A DNA stretch of 64,000 nucleotides from positions 51,813 through 115,812 of the forward strand of contig NZ_VISS01000005.1 in NCBI RefSeq assembly GCF_007827555.1, read 5' to 3'. The stretch's first letter is position 1; each line of letters opens with the position of its first letter. Made by a program: the position numbers and the translations under genes. Below, in pieces: positions 27,849 through 36,518 of the stretch. This DNA is from Aeribacillus composti (GTDB lineage: Bacteria; Bacillota; Bacilli; Bacillales; Aeribacillaceae). The notes under the pieces are model-generated. The model searched no databases, had not been told where the DNA came from, and was given only the letters and a program-made list of their open reading frames with translations.

Positions 27849-28940
27849 TTGTTTAAATCAAAACTTCATTTTTGGACGTTAGAAATACTTTTGATCATTT
27901 TGATCTTATATTTCAGCACAAAAATATCTTTTCTTTTTGAGCCCATTGTGATCTTTATAACTACTTTGTTTTTTCCTATAATTATTTCCGGTTTTCTTTA
28001 CTTTTTGTTTGCTCCGATTATTGGCTTTCTTGAAAAGCGAAAAATTCCAAGAGTGCTGGCCATTTTGATTTTGTATATCGTGTTTATCGGCGGAATTTCG
28101 ATCGCCATCGGATTGGTAGGGCCTACGATTGTTAAGCAGTTTAATGATTTAATTCGAAACATTCCTTTTTATATAACAAAAACGAGAGAAATCATTGAAA
28201 ACCTCTATCAAACAAGCTGGTTCCAATGGGTATTGACGCAAGATTATTTTTCCATTGAAAAAATTGAGAGCACCATTACGCAATATGCATCGAGAATTAC
28301 AAATAATATTACGAATGGCGTTCAGTCCGTTTTCAGCGTTATCACAAATATAACACTCATTATTGTCACGGTGCCGTTCATTTTATTTTATATGATCAAG
28401 GACGGACATAAGCTGCCGCACCAGGTCGTAAAGTTTTTCCCGAGCGATTTCCGCGATGAAGTTATGATTATTTTAAAGGAAACAGGCGAAACCTTATCTA
28501 CCTATATTCAAGGACAAATGCTTGTTTCCATGTTTGTCGGGCTCTTTACGTTTATCGGATACTTAATTATTGATCTGCCATATGCTTTGCTGCTTGGAAT
28601 AACTGTGGCAATCACCAATATTATTCCGTATTTAGGTCCGTTTATTGGAGCTGCTCCAGCCGTTATTGTCGGCTTGCTTGATTCGCCTTTTAAAGCACTT
28701 CTTGCGATTATTGTCGTGACAATTGTTCAGCAAATTGATGGGAATGTGATTTCTCCGTTTATTATTGGCAAGAAGCTTGATACACATCCGCTGACCATTA
28801 TTATATTGTTGCTTGTTGCAGGAAATATCGCGGGAATTTTGGGGATGATTTTGGCTGTTCCAACATATGCTGTAACCAAAACGGTTGTGATTAACTTATA
28901 TAAATTAATTAAACTGAGGAAAGGGATTAAAAAGACGTAA
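27849..28940 (+). CDS. AI-2E family transporter (second of two)
   Basis: About 363 aa from TTG 27849, 8 nt after GGGAGG; the frame is open from 27807 without an RBS. Same family: LLGITVAITNIIPYLGPFIGAAPAVIVGLL, QQIDGNVISPFIIGKKLDTHPLTIIILLLVAG and the terminal LAVPTYAVTKTVVINLY. About eight membrane segments. The two adjacent paralogues differ in the core motif (NIIPYLGPF versus DILPILGTG), so they belong to different subfamilies rather than a recent duplication. Confidence 0.88.
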   Translation: MFKSKLHFWTLEILLIILILYFSTKISFLFEPIVIFITTLFFPIIISGFLYFLFAPIIGFLEKRKIPRVLAILILYIVFIGGISIAIGLVGPTIVKQFNDLIRNIPFYITKTREIIENLYQTSWFQWVLTQDYFSIEKIESTITQYASRITNNITNGVQSVFSVITNITLIIVTVPFILFYMIKDGHKLPHQVVKFFPSDFRDEVMIILKETGETLSTYIQGQMLVSMFVGLFTFIGYLIIDLPYALLLGITVAITNIIPYLGPFIGAAPAVIVGLLDSPFKALLAIIVVTIVQQIDGNVISPFIIGKKLDTHPLTIIILLLVAGNIAGILGMILAVPTYAVTKTVVINLYKLIKLRKGIKKT

Positions 28941-28952
28941 TTCAAAATATAA

Positions 28953-28985
28953 GCCGCTTGAAAAAGCTCAAGCGGCGTTTTTGGT
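28953..28985 (+). terminator. terminator after the AI-2E genes
   Basis: GCCGCTTGA-aaaagc-TCAAGCGGC followed by GTTTTTGG. Confidence 0.8.
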
Positions 28986-29015
28986 TTTAAATGATGATTT
29001 AGGAGATTTACAGAG

Positions 29016-29089
29016 TCGGGATGACAGGATTCGAACCTGCGACCCCCAGCACCCCATGCTGGTGCTCTACCAAGCTGAGCTACATCCCG
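29016..29089 (-). tRNA. tRNA-Pro (anticodon GGG)
   Basis: Minus-strand cloverleaf: 7-bp acceptor CGGGATG / CATCCCG, D-arm with AGCTCAGCTTGGTAGAGC, anticodon stem CCAGC/GCTGG with loop ATGGGGT so anticodon GGG, T-arm GCAGGTTCGAATCCTGT, discriminator A. CCA is not encoded. It reads CCC/CCU. Confidence 0.96.
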
Positions 29090-29149
29090 CTGGACAATCT
29101 GTATTATAAAGAAAAAATCAAACCATGACAATATGATTCAAATAAGTTT

Positions 29150-29512
29150 TTAAAATATAGCGCCTAGTTGGAAGCCGAGAAAGGCAAACAAAAGACCGAA
29201 CGCATAGCTTGAAAGAAAATAGCAAATGGACACTGTTTTTTGTTTTTCTGTTAACAGCTGTTTATTTTCAAGCTGAAACGTAGAAAAGGTGGTAAAGGCT
29301 CCTAAACATCCTGTTCCAAATAACAGTAGATATGCTTCTGAAATATTCATGCCGATCAAAAGGCCGAGCAGGAAAGATCCGCTGACATTGATAATAAATG
29401 TCGCGACAGGGAACTTCATATTGCTTTTCTTTTTAATCCAATTGGTGACGATCAAGCGGGCATTAGCTCCTAAAAAACCTCCGATTCCTACAACGATAAA
29501 GTTGAAAAGCAT
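29150..29512 (-). CDS. crcB: fluoride channel subunit CrcB/FluC (second gene)
   Basis: 120 aa with four membrane helices. The CrcB signatures GIGGFLGANARLIV at the start, NVSGSFLLG and GAFTTFSTFQLE are present. The small dual-topology channels expel F-. Two adjacent, divergent crcB genes, as in other Gram-positives, probably form a heterodimer. ATG behind AGGAGTG, 12 nt after the other copy. No fluoride (crcB) riboswitch was found upstream. Confidence 0.94.
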   Translation of the reverse strand: MLFNFIVVGIGGFLGANARLIVTNWIKKKSNMKFPVATFIINVSGSFLLGLLIGMNISEAYLLLFGTGCLGAFTTFSTFQLENKQLLTEKQKTVSICYFLSSYAFGLLFAFLGFQLGAIF

Positions 29513-29524
29513 TACTCTTCACTC

Positions 29525-29932
29525 CTATTCATGACGGGCCGTTCGTGCGTTGTGCTGGGAAAGCATTTTTCGGCCAAGATGATAACCAGACGAAACAAAT
29601 AAATAACCGCCTATTAAGCTTGACAATGTATACATAATGGCTGTTTCCCATTTATCGGCAATCATCAATTGAATGTTCTCAAAACTGAAGGTTGAAAATG
29701 TTGTGAATGACCCGATTAAGCCAGTACCGATCGCTGCGGCAAAATGGGGAGGAAATCCTTTTATTTTAAATACATATTCAGTCAACCATCCTAAAAGAAA
29801 ACTTCCAGCCAAATTGGCTAAAAGTGTCGCTGCTGGGAAAGATCCGGTCCAAAAGCTGGAAGTCCATAGGCCGACACTGTATCGAAGGCAGGCACCTGCT
29901 ATCCCGCCCAAACCGACTAATAAATAAATCAT
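29525..29932 (-). CDS. crcB: fluoride channel subunit CrcB/FluC (first gene)
   Basis: 135 aa from ATG 29932 behind GAGGTGA; the upstream open frame to 30229 has no RBS and runs into the next gene. Motifs GLGGIAGACLRYSVG, NLAGSFLLGW, GSFTTFSTFSFE. Partner of the downstream crcB. C-terminus QHNARTARHE is soluble and basic. Confidence 0.94.
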   Translation of the reverse strand: MIYLLVGLGGIAGACLRYSVGLWTSSFWTGSFPAATLLANLAGSFLLGWLTEYVFKIKGFPPHFAAAIGTGLIGSFTTFSTFSFENIQLMIADKWETAIMYTLSSLIGGYLFVSSGYHLGRKMLSQHNARTARHE

Positions 29933-30018
29933 TATATTCACCTCGCAATGGTGGAAAACAACATAGTTCTTTTTAGCCAATATGATTTTCTTAATCTTCG
30001 TGAAAACTATATTTCTTT

Positions 30019-30309
30019 TTAGGGCATCGCCTTTGTAATTGCTTCTATAATGAACGCAATACAAGCTAAAAAGATGGTCAGTAAAGTTGAACATAACAAT
30101 ATGTTTCTGATGACGACAGCAGCTTTGTCGCATCTGCTGAAAGTTTGAAAAGTAAAATATACAAAGATGCCTAATAGAATCGAGGCAAACCAACTTATAA
30201 AGCCTGTTTTTGTAGCTAATTTTTGCCAATCAAACATCCAAAAATATAGAATAGCGATATGAATTGTTACTAACAAAATTGACATTATGATCAAGGTTGA
30301 TTTTAACAT
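30019..30309 (-). CDS. small three-helix membrane protein
   Basis: 96 aa from ATG 30309, 4 nt after GGAGGGGATC... giving a good RBS; the frame reaches 30324. Three hydrophobic helices (STLIIMSILLVTIHIAILYFW, FISWFASILLGIFVYFTF, ILLCSTLLTIFLACIAFII) with short charged loops. No family recognised. About 90 nt upstream of the crcB pair, maybe in the same transcript. Confidence 0.6.
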   Translation of the reverse strand: MLKSTLIIMSILLVTIHIAILYFWMFDWQKLATKTGFISWFASILLGIFVYFTFQTFSRCDKAAVVIRNILLCSTLLTIFLACIAFIIEAITKAMP

Positions 30310-30446
30310 AGATCCCCTCCGCACATATTATACCATGGCATGGAAAAATGGGATGCTTAGGTTCCCAAAAAGATAAGCTCTTTTAAAAGAAAGTAGTTGC
30401 TTATCGAAAAATTCTTTCATAGCATTCCTTTTGGTTTGGCAGCAGA

Positions 30447-30477
30447 TAAAAAAACGGGCAGTCTCTGCTGCCCGTTA
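30447..30477 (-). terminator. terminator after nrdB
   Basis: AACGGGCAG-cagaga-CTGCCCGTT followed by TTTTT on the minus strand. Confidence 0.85.
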
Positions 30478-30495
30478 TCATGAGAACGTAAATTT

Positions 30496-31539
30496 TTACA
30501 ACTCATCAAAGCCGTTATCAATCGTGTTGACTTTTGTATATTGTCTCGATTTTTGTTCAAAGAAGTCTGATTTTCCTAAGTCCACTTCTTCATAAGCCCG
30601 TATCCATTTCAAAGGATTTGTCCGATAGCCTTCAAAAGGACGTTCGAATCCCAGCTGATTGGCACGGAAATTCGCATAAAATTTAATATAGCTCTCCACA
30701 TCTTTTAAATGCAGGCCTTCAATGTCATTGCCGATAATTACACCGGCCCATTCGATTTCCAGCTCGGCTGCTTTCATAAATGTTTTCGAAACGAATTGTT
30801 TCAGTTCATCTGTATCATATTCAGGATATTGCTTCAGCACCGCTTTGAAAATTTTTTCAAACAAACCTACGTGTATTTGTTCATCACGGTTAATGTAGTT
30901 AATCATCGTGCTAGTGGCTACCATCTTTTGGTTTCTGGCTAAATTATAAAAGAATGCGAAACCGGAATAGAAAAATAAACCTTCCAGTATGACATCAAAG
31001 ACGATCGATTTCAACAAATTCTCCACATTCGGATTTTCTGCAAATGCTTTATACCCGTTGGTGACAAATTCATTTCGCTTCCTTAAAACCGGTTCGTTCC
31101 GCCAATATTCAAATACTTCATCCTGTACGTTTTTAGGCACGATGCTTGAAAGAATATACGAATATGAATGGTTATGAATCACTTCCTGCTGAGCGAGCAA
31201 GATCATTAAGGCGTTTATGCTCGAGTCTGTAATATAATCAGCAACTTTTCCGGCATAATCGGTTTGAATGCTGTCTAATAAAGCTAAGAGGCCGATAATT
31301 TTTAAAAATGCGTCCTGTTCTCTTTCTGAAAGCTCAGGAAATTGCTTCACATCTTGAGCCATATTGATTTCAAAAGGTGTCCAAAAGTTTGCGAGCATCC
31401 GTTTATATTTTGGATATGCCCACGGGTAGGCGACATCATCCCAATTGAGCACGTTGGAACATTTTCCGTTCACTATTGCTGTTGAACGGTTTGGTGCATC
31501 AGGATCCATAATAACTCGTTTTGTTAATGTTTGCTCCAT
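30496..31539 (-). CDS. nrdB: ribonucleotide reductase class I, small subunit
   Basis: 347 aa, ATG behind AAGGAGG. Ferritin-like R2: metal ligands Asp89, Glu119, His122, Glu186, Glu220 and His223 are all visible, and Tyr126 sits seven residues after Glu119, where the radical tyrosine belongs. So it is a standard Fe (or Mn) tyrosyl-radical subunit, not a Phe-type. It hands the radical to NrdA for dNTP synthesis. Follows nrdA by 12 nt; no nrdI is adjacent, unlike nrdIEF operons. Confidence 0.96.
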   Translation of the reverse strand: MEQTLTKRVIMDPDAPNRSTAIVNGKCSNVLNWDDVAYPWAYPKYKRMLANFWTPFEINMAQDVKQFPELSEREQDAFLKIIGLLALLDSIQTDYAGKVADYITDSSINALMILLAQQEVIHNHSYSYILSSIVPKNVQDEVFEYWRNEPVLRKRNEFVTNGYKAFAENPNVENLLKSIVFDVILEGLFFYSGFAFFYNLARNQKMVATSTMINYINRDEQIHVGLFEKIFKAVLKQYPEYDTDELKQFVSKTFMKAAELEIEWAGVIIGNDIEGLHLKDVESYIKFYANFRANQLGFERPFEGYRTNPLKWIRAYEEVDLGKSDFFEQKSRQYTKVNTIDNGFDEL

Positions 31540-31551
31540 ATTAATTCCTCC

Positions 31552-33816
31552 TTAACTTGCACATGATTCACATTCATAAATGTCGCTTGATGTCGAACGG
31601 ACATAATACGTTGTTTTTAATCCGGATTTCCAAGCTGTCAAATGAAGCTCCAGCAATTCTTTCGCTTTAATCGTGTTTAGGACGTAAAAGTTGAAGGAAA
31701 TGGACTGGTCAATATGTTTCTGGCGCACTGCATTTTGTTTAATGCTCCATGTTTGGTCGATCAAATAAGCGGATTTATAATACCAAGTCGTTTTCGCATT
31801 TAAGTCGGGAACGGTAACTGGAATTTTGTAGTCTTTCTTTTCCTCTGAATAAACTTTTTGGAAAATTGGATCGATGCTTGCTGTGCTTCCGGCTATAATG
31901 GAGGTCGAGGCGTTCGGTGCGACCGCCATTAAATAGCTGTTGCGAATCCCAAAAGTCTGCACTTTTTCCTTTAATTCCTGCCATTTTTTTGACGTATAAC
32001 CGCGGATCTCAAAATATCGCCCTGTATCCCACTCCGAGCCTTTAAAGAGAGGGTATGCGCCTTTTTCTTTTGCGAGCTCCATACTCGACTGAATGGTTAA
32101 ATACGCAATTTTTTCATATAATTGGTCGACAAATTGGACTGCCTCGTCGCTTTCCCATGTAATTTCCTTTAGTGCAAATAAATGATGCATGCCAAACGTT
32201 CCAAGGCCGATTGCACGGTATTTTTCATTTGTAAGCTTTGCCTGTAATACCGGAATGTTATTTAAATCGATAACGTTGTCCAGCATCCGCACTTGAATAG
32301 GGATTAAACGTTCCAGAACGTTGTCTGGGACAGCCCGTGCCAAGTTGATGGAAGAAAGGTTGCAGACGACGAAATCGCCGGGCTTTTTCACAATGACAAT
32401 TTTTCCATCTTCAACATATTGTTCTTCAACAGTAGTAGCACTTTGATTTTGCGCAATCTCTGTGCATAAATTGCTGCAATAAATCATGCCGGCATGCTTG
32501 TTTGCGTTTTTTCGATTCACTTCATCCCGATAAAACATAAAAGGCGTTCCCGTTTCAAGCTGGCTGATCATAATCCGTTTCATTATTTCAATCGCAGGCA
32601 CTTTTTCTTTAGATAAGGAAGGATGATTCACGCACTCAAAATATTTTTCCCGAAAGCTGCCGTTACCTTTTTCTTCATCATAATAATCTTCCAGACTGAA
32701 TCCCATGACTTTGCGAACTTCGTGGGGATCGAACAAATACCAGTCCCCGCGCTTTTCAACTTGCTCCATAAATAGGTCAGGAATGCATACACCTGTAAAT
32801 AAATCATGGGTGCGCAGCCGTTCGTCTCCGTTATTTAATTTTGCATCTAGGAAGGCGAAAATATCTTTATGCCAAACATCCAAATAAACGGCAATTGCTC
32901 CTTTTCTTTGGCCGAGCTGGTCGACGCTCACTGCCGTATTATTTAATTGCTTCATCCAAGGAATGACACCTGATGAAACTCCTTTGAACCCCCGGATATC
33001 GCTTCCGCGGCTTCTGATTTTCCCTAAATAAACTCCAATGCCTCCGCCGCTTTTAGAAACATTGGCAATATCAGTGTTCGAATCATAAATGCCTTGAAGG
33101 CTGTCGTCTACCGTATCAATAAAGCAGCTTGAAAGCTGACCGACTGATTTTCCTGCATTAGCCAATGTAGGTGTTGCAACCGTCATATATAAATGGCTCA
33201 ATGCCCAATACGCTTCCTTTACAAGATGCAAACGTTTGGACGGATGCTCGTTGATCATTAACGTCATAGCGATGATCATAAAACGTTCCTGTGGAAGCTC
33301 AAATGTTCGTTTATGAAAATCTTTAGCTAAATACCGGTCGTAAAGGGTCCTTAATCCGATGTATGTAAACAGCTTGTCCTTCTCAGGATCAATGGCATTT
33401 CCCAGCTCCATAATTTCCTCTTTTGAATAATGCTCTAGCAAAAGAGGGCTGTAGATTCCAAGATCGGTTAATGTTTCGATTAACAAATAAAAATCGCCGT
33501 AGCCCGGTTGGTTGTAATTTCTGTTTTGGCTCGCTTCATAGTAAATTTTTTCAAGAAATACGTGTGCAGCTAAAAAAGTCCAATCCGGCTCACTTTCCGA
33601 AATGTTTGCTAAAGCTTCAATAATCAGCAGGTTTGTAAATTTTTCAAGATCATCAATCTGCTGGTATTGTAGGGTTGTCGACACTCTCTCGCTGTATTCA
33701 TGAAAGGAAAGGGATGGAAACTTTTTTTCAAGCTGCCTTAGATAAAGCTCCCAATCGCTCCTGTTAAAATGATTTTGAAAAACCTCGTATAGATTTAATG
33801 CTTTCGTAATATTCAT
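31552..33816 (-). CDS. nrdA: ribonucleotide reductase class I, large subunit
   Basis: 754 aa from ATG 33816, 7 nt after AAGGAGG. Barrel motifs: substrate-reducing Cys in GQLSSCF, the radical Cys with Glu in CSNLCTEI (N-x-C-x-E), the second redox Cys in VVCNLSSINLA, PNASTSIIAGSTASIDP phosphate loop, and the C-terminal swinging pair CESC. A recognisable N-terminal ATP-cone is missing: the first 50 residues do not fit that domain. Upstream lies a terminator and a cobalamin riboswitch, so B12 represses this B12-independent enzyme. Confidence 0.96.
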   Translation of the reverse strand: MNITKALNLYEVFQNHFNRSDWELYLRQLEKKFPSLSFHEYSERVSTTLQYQQIDDLEKFTNLLIIEALANISESEPDWTFLAAHVFLEKIYYEASQNRNYNQPGYGDFYLLIETLTDLGIYSPLLLEHYSKEEIMELGNAIDPEKDKLFTYIGLRTLYDRYLAKDFHKRTFELPQERFMIIAMTLMINEHPSKRLHLVKEAYWALSHLYMTVATPTLANAGKSVGQLSSCFIDTVDDSLQGIYDSNTDIANVSKSGGGIGVYLGKIRSRGSDIRGFKGVSSGVIPWMKQLNNTAVSVDQLGQRKGAIAVYLDVWHKDIFAFLDAKLNNGDERLRTHDLFTGVCIPDLFMEQVEKRGDWYLFDPHEVRKVMGFSLEDYYDEEKGNGSFREKYFECVNHPSLSKEKVPAIEIMKRIMISQLETGTPFMFYRDEVNRKNANKHAGMIYCSNLCTEIAQNQSATTVEEQYVEDGKIVIVKKPGDFVVCNLSSINLARAVPDNVLERLIPIQVRMLDNVIDLNNIPVLQAKLTNEKYRAIGLGTFGMHHLFALKEITWESDEAVQFVDQLYEKIAYLTIQSSMELAKEKGAYPLFKGSEWDTGRYFEIRGYTSKKWQELKEKVQTFGIRNSYLMAVAPNASTSIIAGSTASIDPIFQKVYSEEKKDYKIPVTVPDLNAKTTWYYKSAYLIDQTWSIKQNAVRQKHIDQSISFNFYVLNTIKAKELLELHLTAWKSGLKTTYYVRSTSSDIYECESCAS

Positions 33817-33834
33817 CAAACATCCTCCTTATCA

Positions 33835-33893
33835 AAATAAAAAACCGCCCAGGAAGCTGAGCGGATCAAACGATGATTAAAAGGGAGGCGGTT
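33835..33893 (-). terminator. riboswitch-controlled terminator before nrdA
   Basis: On the minus strand AAACCGCC ... GGCGGTTT closes a long hairpin, followed by TTTTATTTT, ending just before the nrdA RBS. It is the expression platform of the cobalamin riboswitch. Confidence 0.8.
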
Positions 33894-33959
33894 TACAAGG
33901 CGAAACTACTCCATTCAAACCATCGTTTCATCTTCCCAACCCCCGAAGAATTAGAAACG

Positions 33960-34125
33960 TTCGGACAAAGGCAGGTCTCCTGACTCGTGCTTCATCCTAC
34001 TTTGAATCCTTCCCATACGAAACGTACAGTGGATTATTCATTTCGTAGCACTCACAGTTGCGGGGACAGTTCCGGATTCTCACCGGATTCCCTTTTAAGC
34101 TGAAAACAGCACCTTTGTCGTTAGG
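33960..34125 (-). promoter_or_regulatory. cobalamin (adenosylcobalamin) riboswitch
   Basis: Minus-strand reading shows the family landmarks in order: AAAGGTGC at the 5' side, AAAAGGGAATCCGGTGAGAATCCGG core, AACTGTCCCCGCAACTGTGAG, and the B12 box GAGTCAGGAGACCTGCC near the 3' end (33968-33985 region). The aptamer covers about 33960-34125. It sits before nrdA-nrdB with a terminator between. Confidence 0.95.
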
Positions 34126-34221
34126 TTTTCAATATATAGTATTTAATTGTTTTTGATTACACAATATATAGATTTTTGATGTTATATATTCATCATAATC
34201 GTACTTGGCGAAAATTGCAAT

Positions 34222-34257
34222 AAAAAAGTGAGGCTGATTGAAATTTTGCAACCTCAC
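34222..34257 (-). terminator. terminator after hsp20
   Basis: GTGAGG ... CCTCAC followed by TTTTTTATTG on the minus strand. Confidence 0.7.
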
Positions 34258-34264
34258 GAAACAA

Positions 34265-34705
34265 TTAATGAAACTGAATATCAATTTTCTTTTTGTTGTT
34301 TTCGGTTTGTTTTGGAATACGGATTTCCAAAACGCCATTTTTATATGTCGCGCTCACTTCTTCTTCTTTTACATTTGCCGGCAATGCAACAGCGCGGTGA
34401 AACCGCCCTACAAACCGTTCGCGTCTATGCATTTCTTCTTCCTTTACTTCTTTGCTTCTTTGAATTGTGCCGCTGATCGTAAGAACGTTGCGATCAAGAT
34501 GAATGTCAACGTCTTCCTTTTTTTCAAGGCCGGGCAAATCACACGTAACAATTACTTCATTAGCAGTTTCATGAATATCAAGCCGGGGGGTATTCATAGT
34601 CTCAAAGTTTTCAAAAAAATGCGGGAAGCCTTCAGAAAAAACGCGATTCATGTTTCGTCTAAATTGGTTGATCTCAGAAAAAGGATCGTAAGGAATGAGA
34701 GCCAT
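34265..34705 (-). CDS. hsp20: small heat shock protein Hsp20
   Basis: 146 aa, ATG behind AAAGGAGG. Alpha-crystallin domain from about residue 38 to 132 with PRLDIHETANEVIVTCDLPG and the conserved A-x-x-x-NGVLEIRIPK end. It is an ATP-independent holdase that keeps unfolding proteins soluble. No CIRCE element was seen upstream. Confidence 0.95.
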   Translation of the reverse strand: MALIPYDPFSEINQFRRNMNRVFSEGFPHFFENFETMNTPRLDIHETANEVIVTCDLPGLEKKEDVDIHLDRNVLTISGTIQRSKEVKEEEMHRRERFVGRFHRAVALPANVKEEEVSATYKNGVLEIRIPKQTENNKKKIDIQFH

Positions 34706-35223
34706 ATGATTGTTCCTCCTTTGATTTTTTTACAGAAAATATTATTTGTGTTGAGAAGAGAAATATACATATAGCAAAGTTTAAATTACTGTTTTTAATC
34801 ATAAAAATATAAATAAGTCCGCTGCATCCAAATCGTTTCTTGTTTGTTGCTTTTAAAAGCACAACCTAGCAAAATTTGGTGAACGAATGGATAGCATATT
34901 GTTGTTATTAAACAAGAATTTACATACGCAGAAAATTAAGTAAGCTGCTTAATTGCAGCCATGCTGGGAATTAACAGATCAAGCTGGATAAATTCACAAT
35001 GATTGGAAACCGCTGTTGGACAACTTTATAAATTTAAAAATTATTCTTTCGTTGCACATTCTGAAACAACGATGTTGTGAAGACAATCTGCAAGCAATAA
35101 TATAAAAAACAATAATAAAAAAATTTGGAATATTAAAAAATATAAAGAAGGGAGGGAAAAGCTTTATAACCTTGCAATTCAAAAAATGAAAGCGTTTAAC
35201 TAATGCTTTTAGGGGGGTATAAA
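34706..35223. other. intergenic region before the liv operon
   Basis: 518 nt without a supported gene: AT-rich, no hairpin terminator, no riboswitch, and no clean CodY box (only isolated AGAAAATT halves). It must carry the divergent promoters of hsp20 and the ABC operon, but I cannot place them with confidence. Confidence 0.5.
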
Positions 35224-36435
35224 ATGGTGGGAAAAGGTAAATTTTGGAGTGTTCTTTTTATTACTATAATGTTGATTTTATCAGGTTGTTCAGGATCGGC
35301 TGTAAGCAATAGCAAGTCTAATTCCAGCGGTGAAAAAGATACAATCAAAATTGGCGTCATCCTTTCTTCAACTGGAACATTCGCTCCGCTTGCGGAAAGC
35401 ATTAAAAATGGATTTAACCTTTATCTTGAAGAAAATGATAACAAGTTGGGCGGAAAAAAGGTGGAAATAAAATTTGAAGATGATGAAGCAAACCCGCAAG
35501 TTGCTTTAAGGAAATATCGCCAATTAGTCAAGAATGAAAAAGTAGATATACTTGTTGGACCAATTTCTTCAGCAGTCGCTTACGCATTGAGAGACGAGGT
35601 GGAGAAAGACAAAATTATATTAATTGATGCCAATGCTGCCGGAAACGATCTTTCCTGGAGCAAAAAAAGCGATTACATTTACCGCCTGTCATTTTCCAAC
35701 TGGCAAAATGGCAGCAGTGCTGGAGAATATTTAGCAAAAAATGTTGGAAAAACAGCGGTAGCGATTGCACCCGACTACCCTGCAGGAAAGGAAGTTGTTT
35801 CCGCTTTTAAAGAAGCTTTTGAAGCTGCTGGCGGTAAGGTAGTAAAAGAAATATACCCTAAATTAGGAACGAATGATTTCGCAACGTATCTTACTGATGT
35901 AGCCCAAGTAAAGCCTGAACTAGTTTTTACATTCATGGCAGGCAGCGATGGAATTCGGTTTGTTCAGCAATACAATGATTTTGGCTTAAAGGGAAAAATT
36001 CCGCTGTCAGGTCCAATGGAATTTGGCGATCAACTGATCCTCGAGCCTACTGGTGAAGCAGCAGAAGGAATCATTTCTGGCATACTGTACTCGCCTTGGC
36101 TAGAAAATGAGGAAAACAAAAAGTTTGTAGAGGCATATCAGGAAAAATACGGAAAGCTGCCAAACACTTTTTCAGTGGGAGGCTATGACTCCGCAAAAGT
36201 CATAGATATAGCGATTAAAGAAGCAGGAAGCACAAATGCAGAGGATTTAATAAAAGTCCTTAAAGGGATTTCCTTTGACAGCCCACGCGGACCAATTACG
36301 ATTGATCCAAAAACGAACAACCCAATACAGAATTTCTACATCGCAAAAAACACAAAAAAGGATAATCAAATTGTCCCTGAAGTACTGGAGACAGTCGAAA
36401 AAGTAACGATGCCTGAAAAAGCTCCTGCAAATTAG
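35224..36435 (+). CDS. ABC transporter substrate-binding lipoprotein (branched-chain amino acid type)
   Basis: 403 aa from ATG 35224 behind AGGGGGG. Lipoprotein signal with lipobox LSGC (Cys22), then a periplasmic-binding-fold (Leu/Ile/Val receptor family, type I): TIKIGVILSSTGTFAPLAESIKNGFNLYLEENDNKLGGKKVEIKFEDDEANPQVALRKYRQLV. It heads a five-gene transport operon. Members bind leucine, isoleucine, valine, but also amides, urea or aromatic acids, so the ligand is not settled. Confidence 0.92.
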   Translation: MVGKGKFWSVLFITIMLILSGCSGSAVSNSKSNSSGEKDTIKIGVILSSTGTFAPLAESIKNGFNLYLEENDNKLGGKKVEIKFEDDEANPQVALRKYRQLVKNEKVDILVGPISSAVAYALRDEVEKDKIILIDANAAGNDLSWSKKSDYIYRLSFSNWQNGSSAGEYLAKNVGKTAVAIAPDYPAGKEVVSAFKEAFEAAGGKVVKEIYPKLGTNDFATYLTDVAQVKPELVFTFMAGSDGIRFVQQYNDFGLKGKIPLSGPMEFGDQLILEPTGEAAEGIISGILYSPWLENEENKKFVEAYQEKYGKLPNTFSVGGYDSAKVIDIAIKEAGSTNAEDLIKVLKGISFDSPRGPITIDPKTNNPIQNFYIAKNTKKDNQIVPEVLETVEKVTMPEKAPAN

Positions 36436-36518
36436 TCCATGTAACAGGATTGGGATCTGGGGCAAAGTTCTCCAGTCCCAATTTGTCGTTTCATAAATTG
36501 AGAAAGTGGGGGATCGTT

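Noticed and set aside
29940-30060. GGCGATGCCC near 30020 as a fluoride riboswitch for crcB
   Set aside because: It resembles the start of the crcB motif, but the following bases do not, and it is the coding end of the small membrane gene (stop codon included).
29933-30229. 99-codon extension of the first crcB gene
   Set aside because: Its composition is unlike CrcB and it overlaps another gene; the family begins at MIYLLVGLGG.
34918-34945. CodY box upstream of the liv-type operon
   Set aside because: Only isolated AGAAAATT half-sites are present; no 15-nt match with few mismatches.
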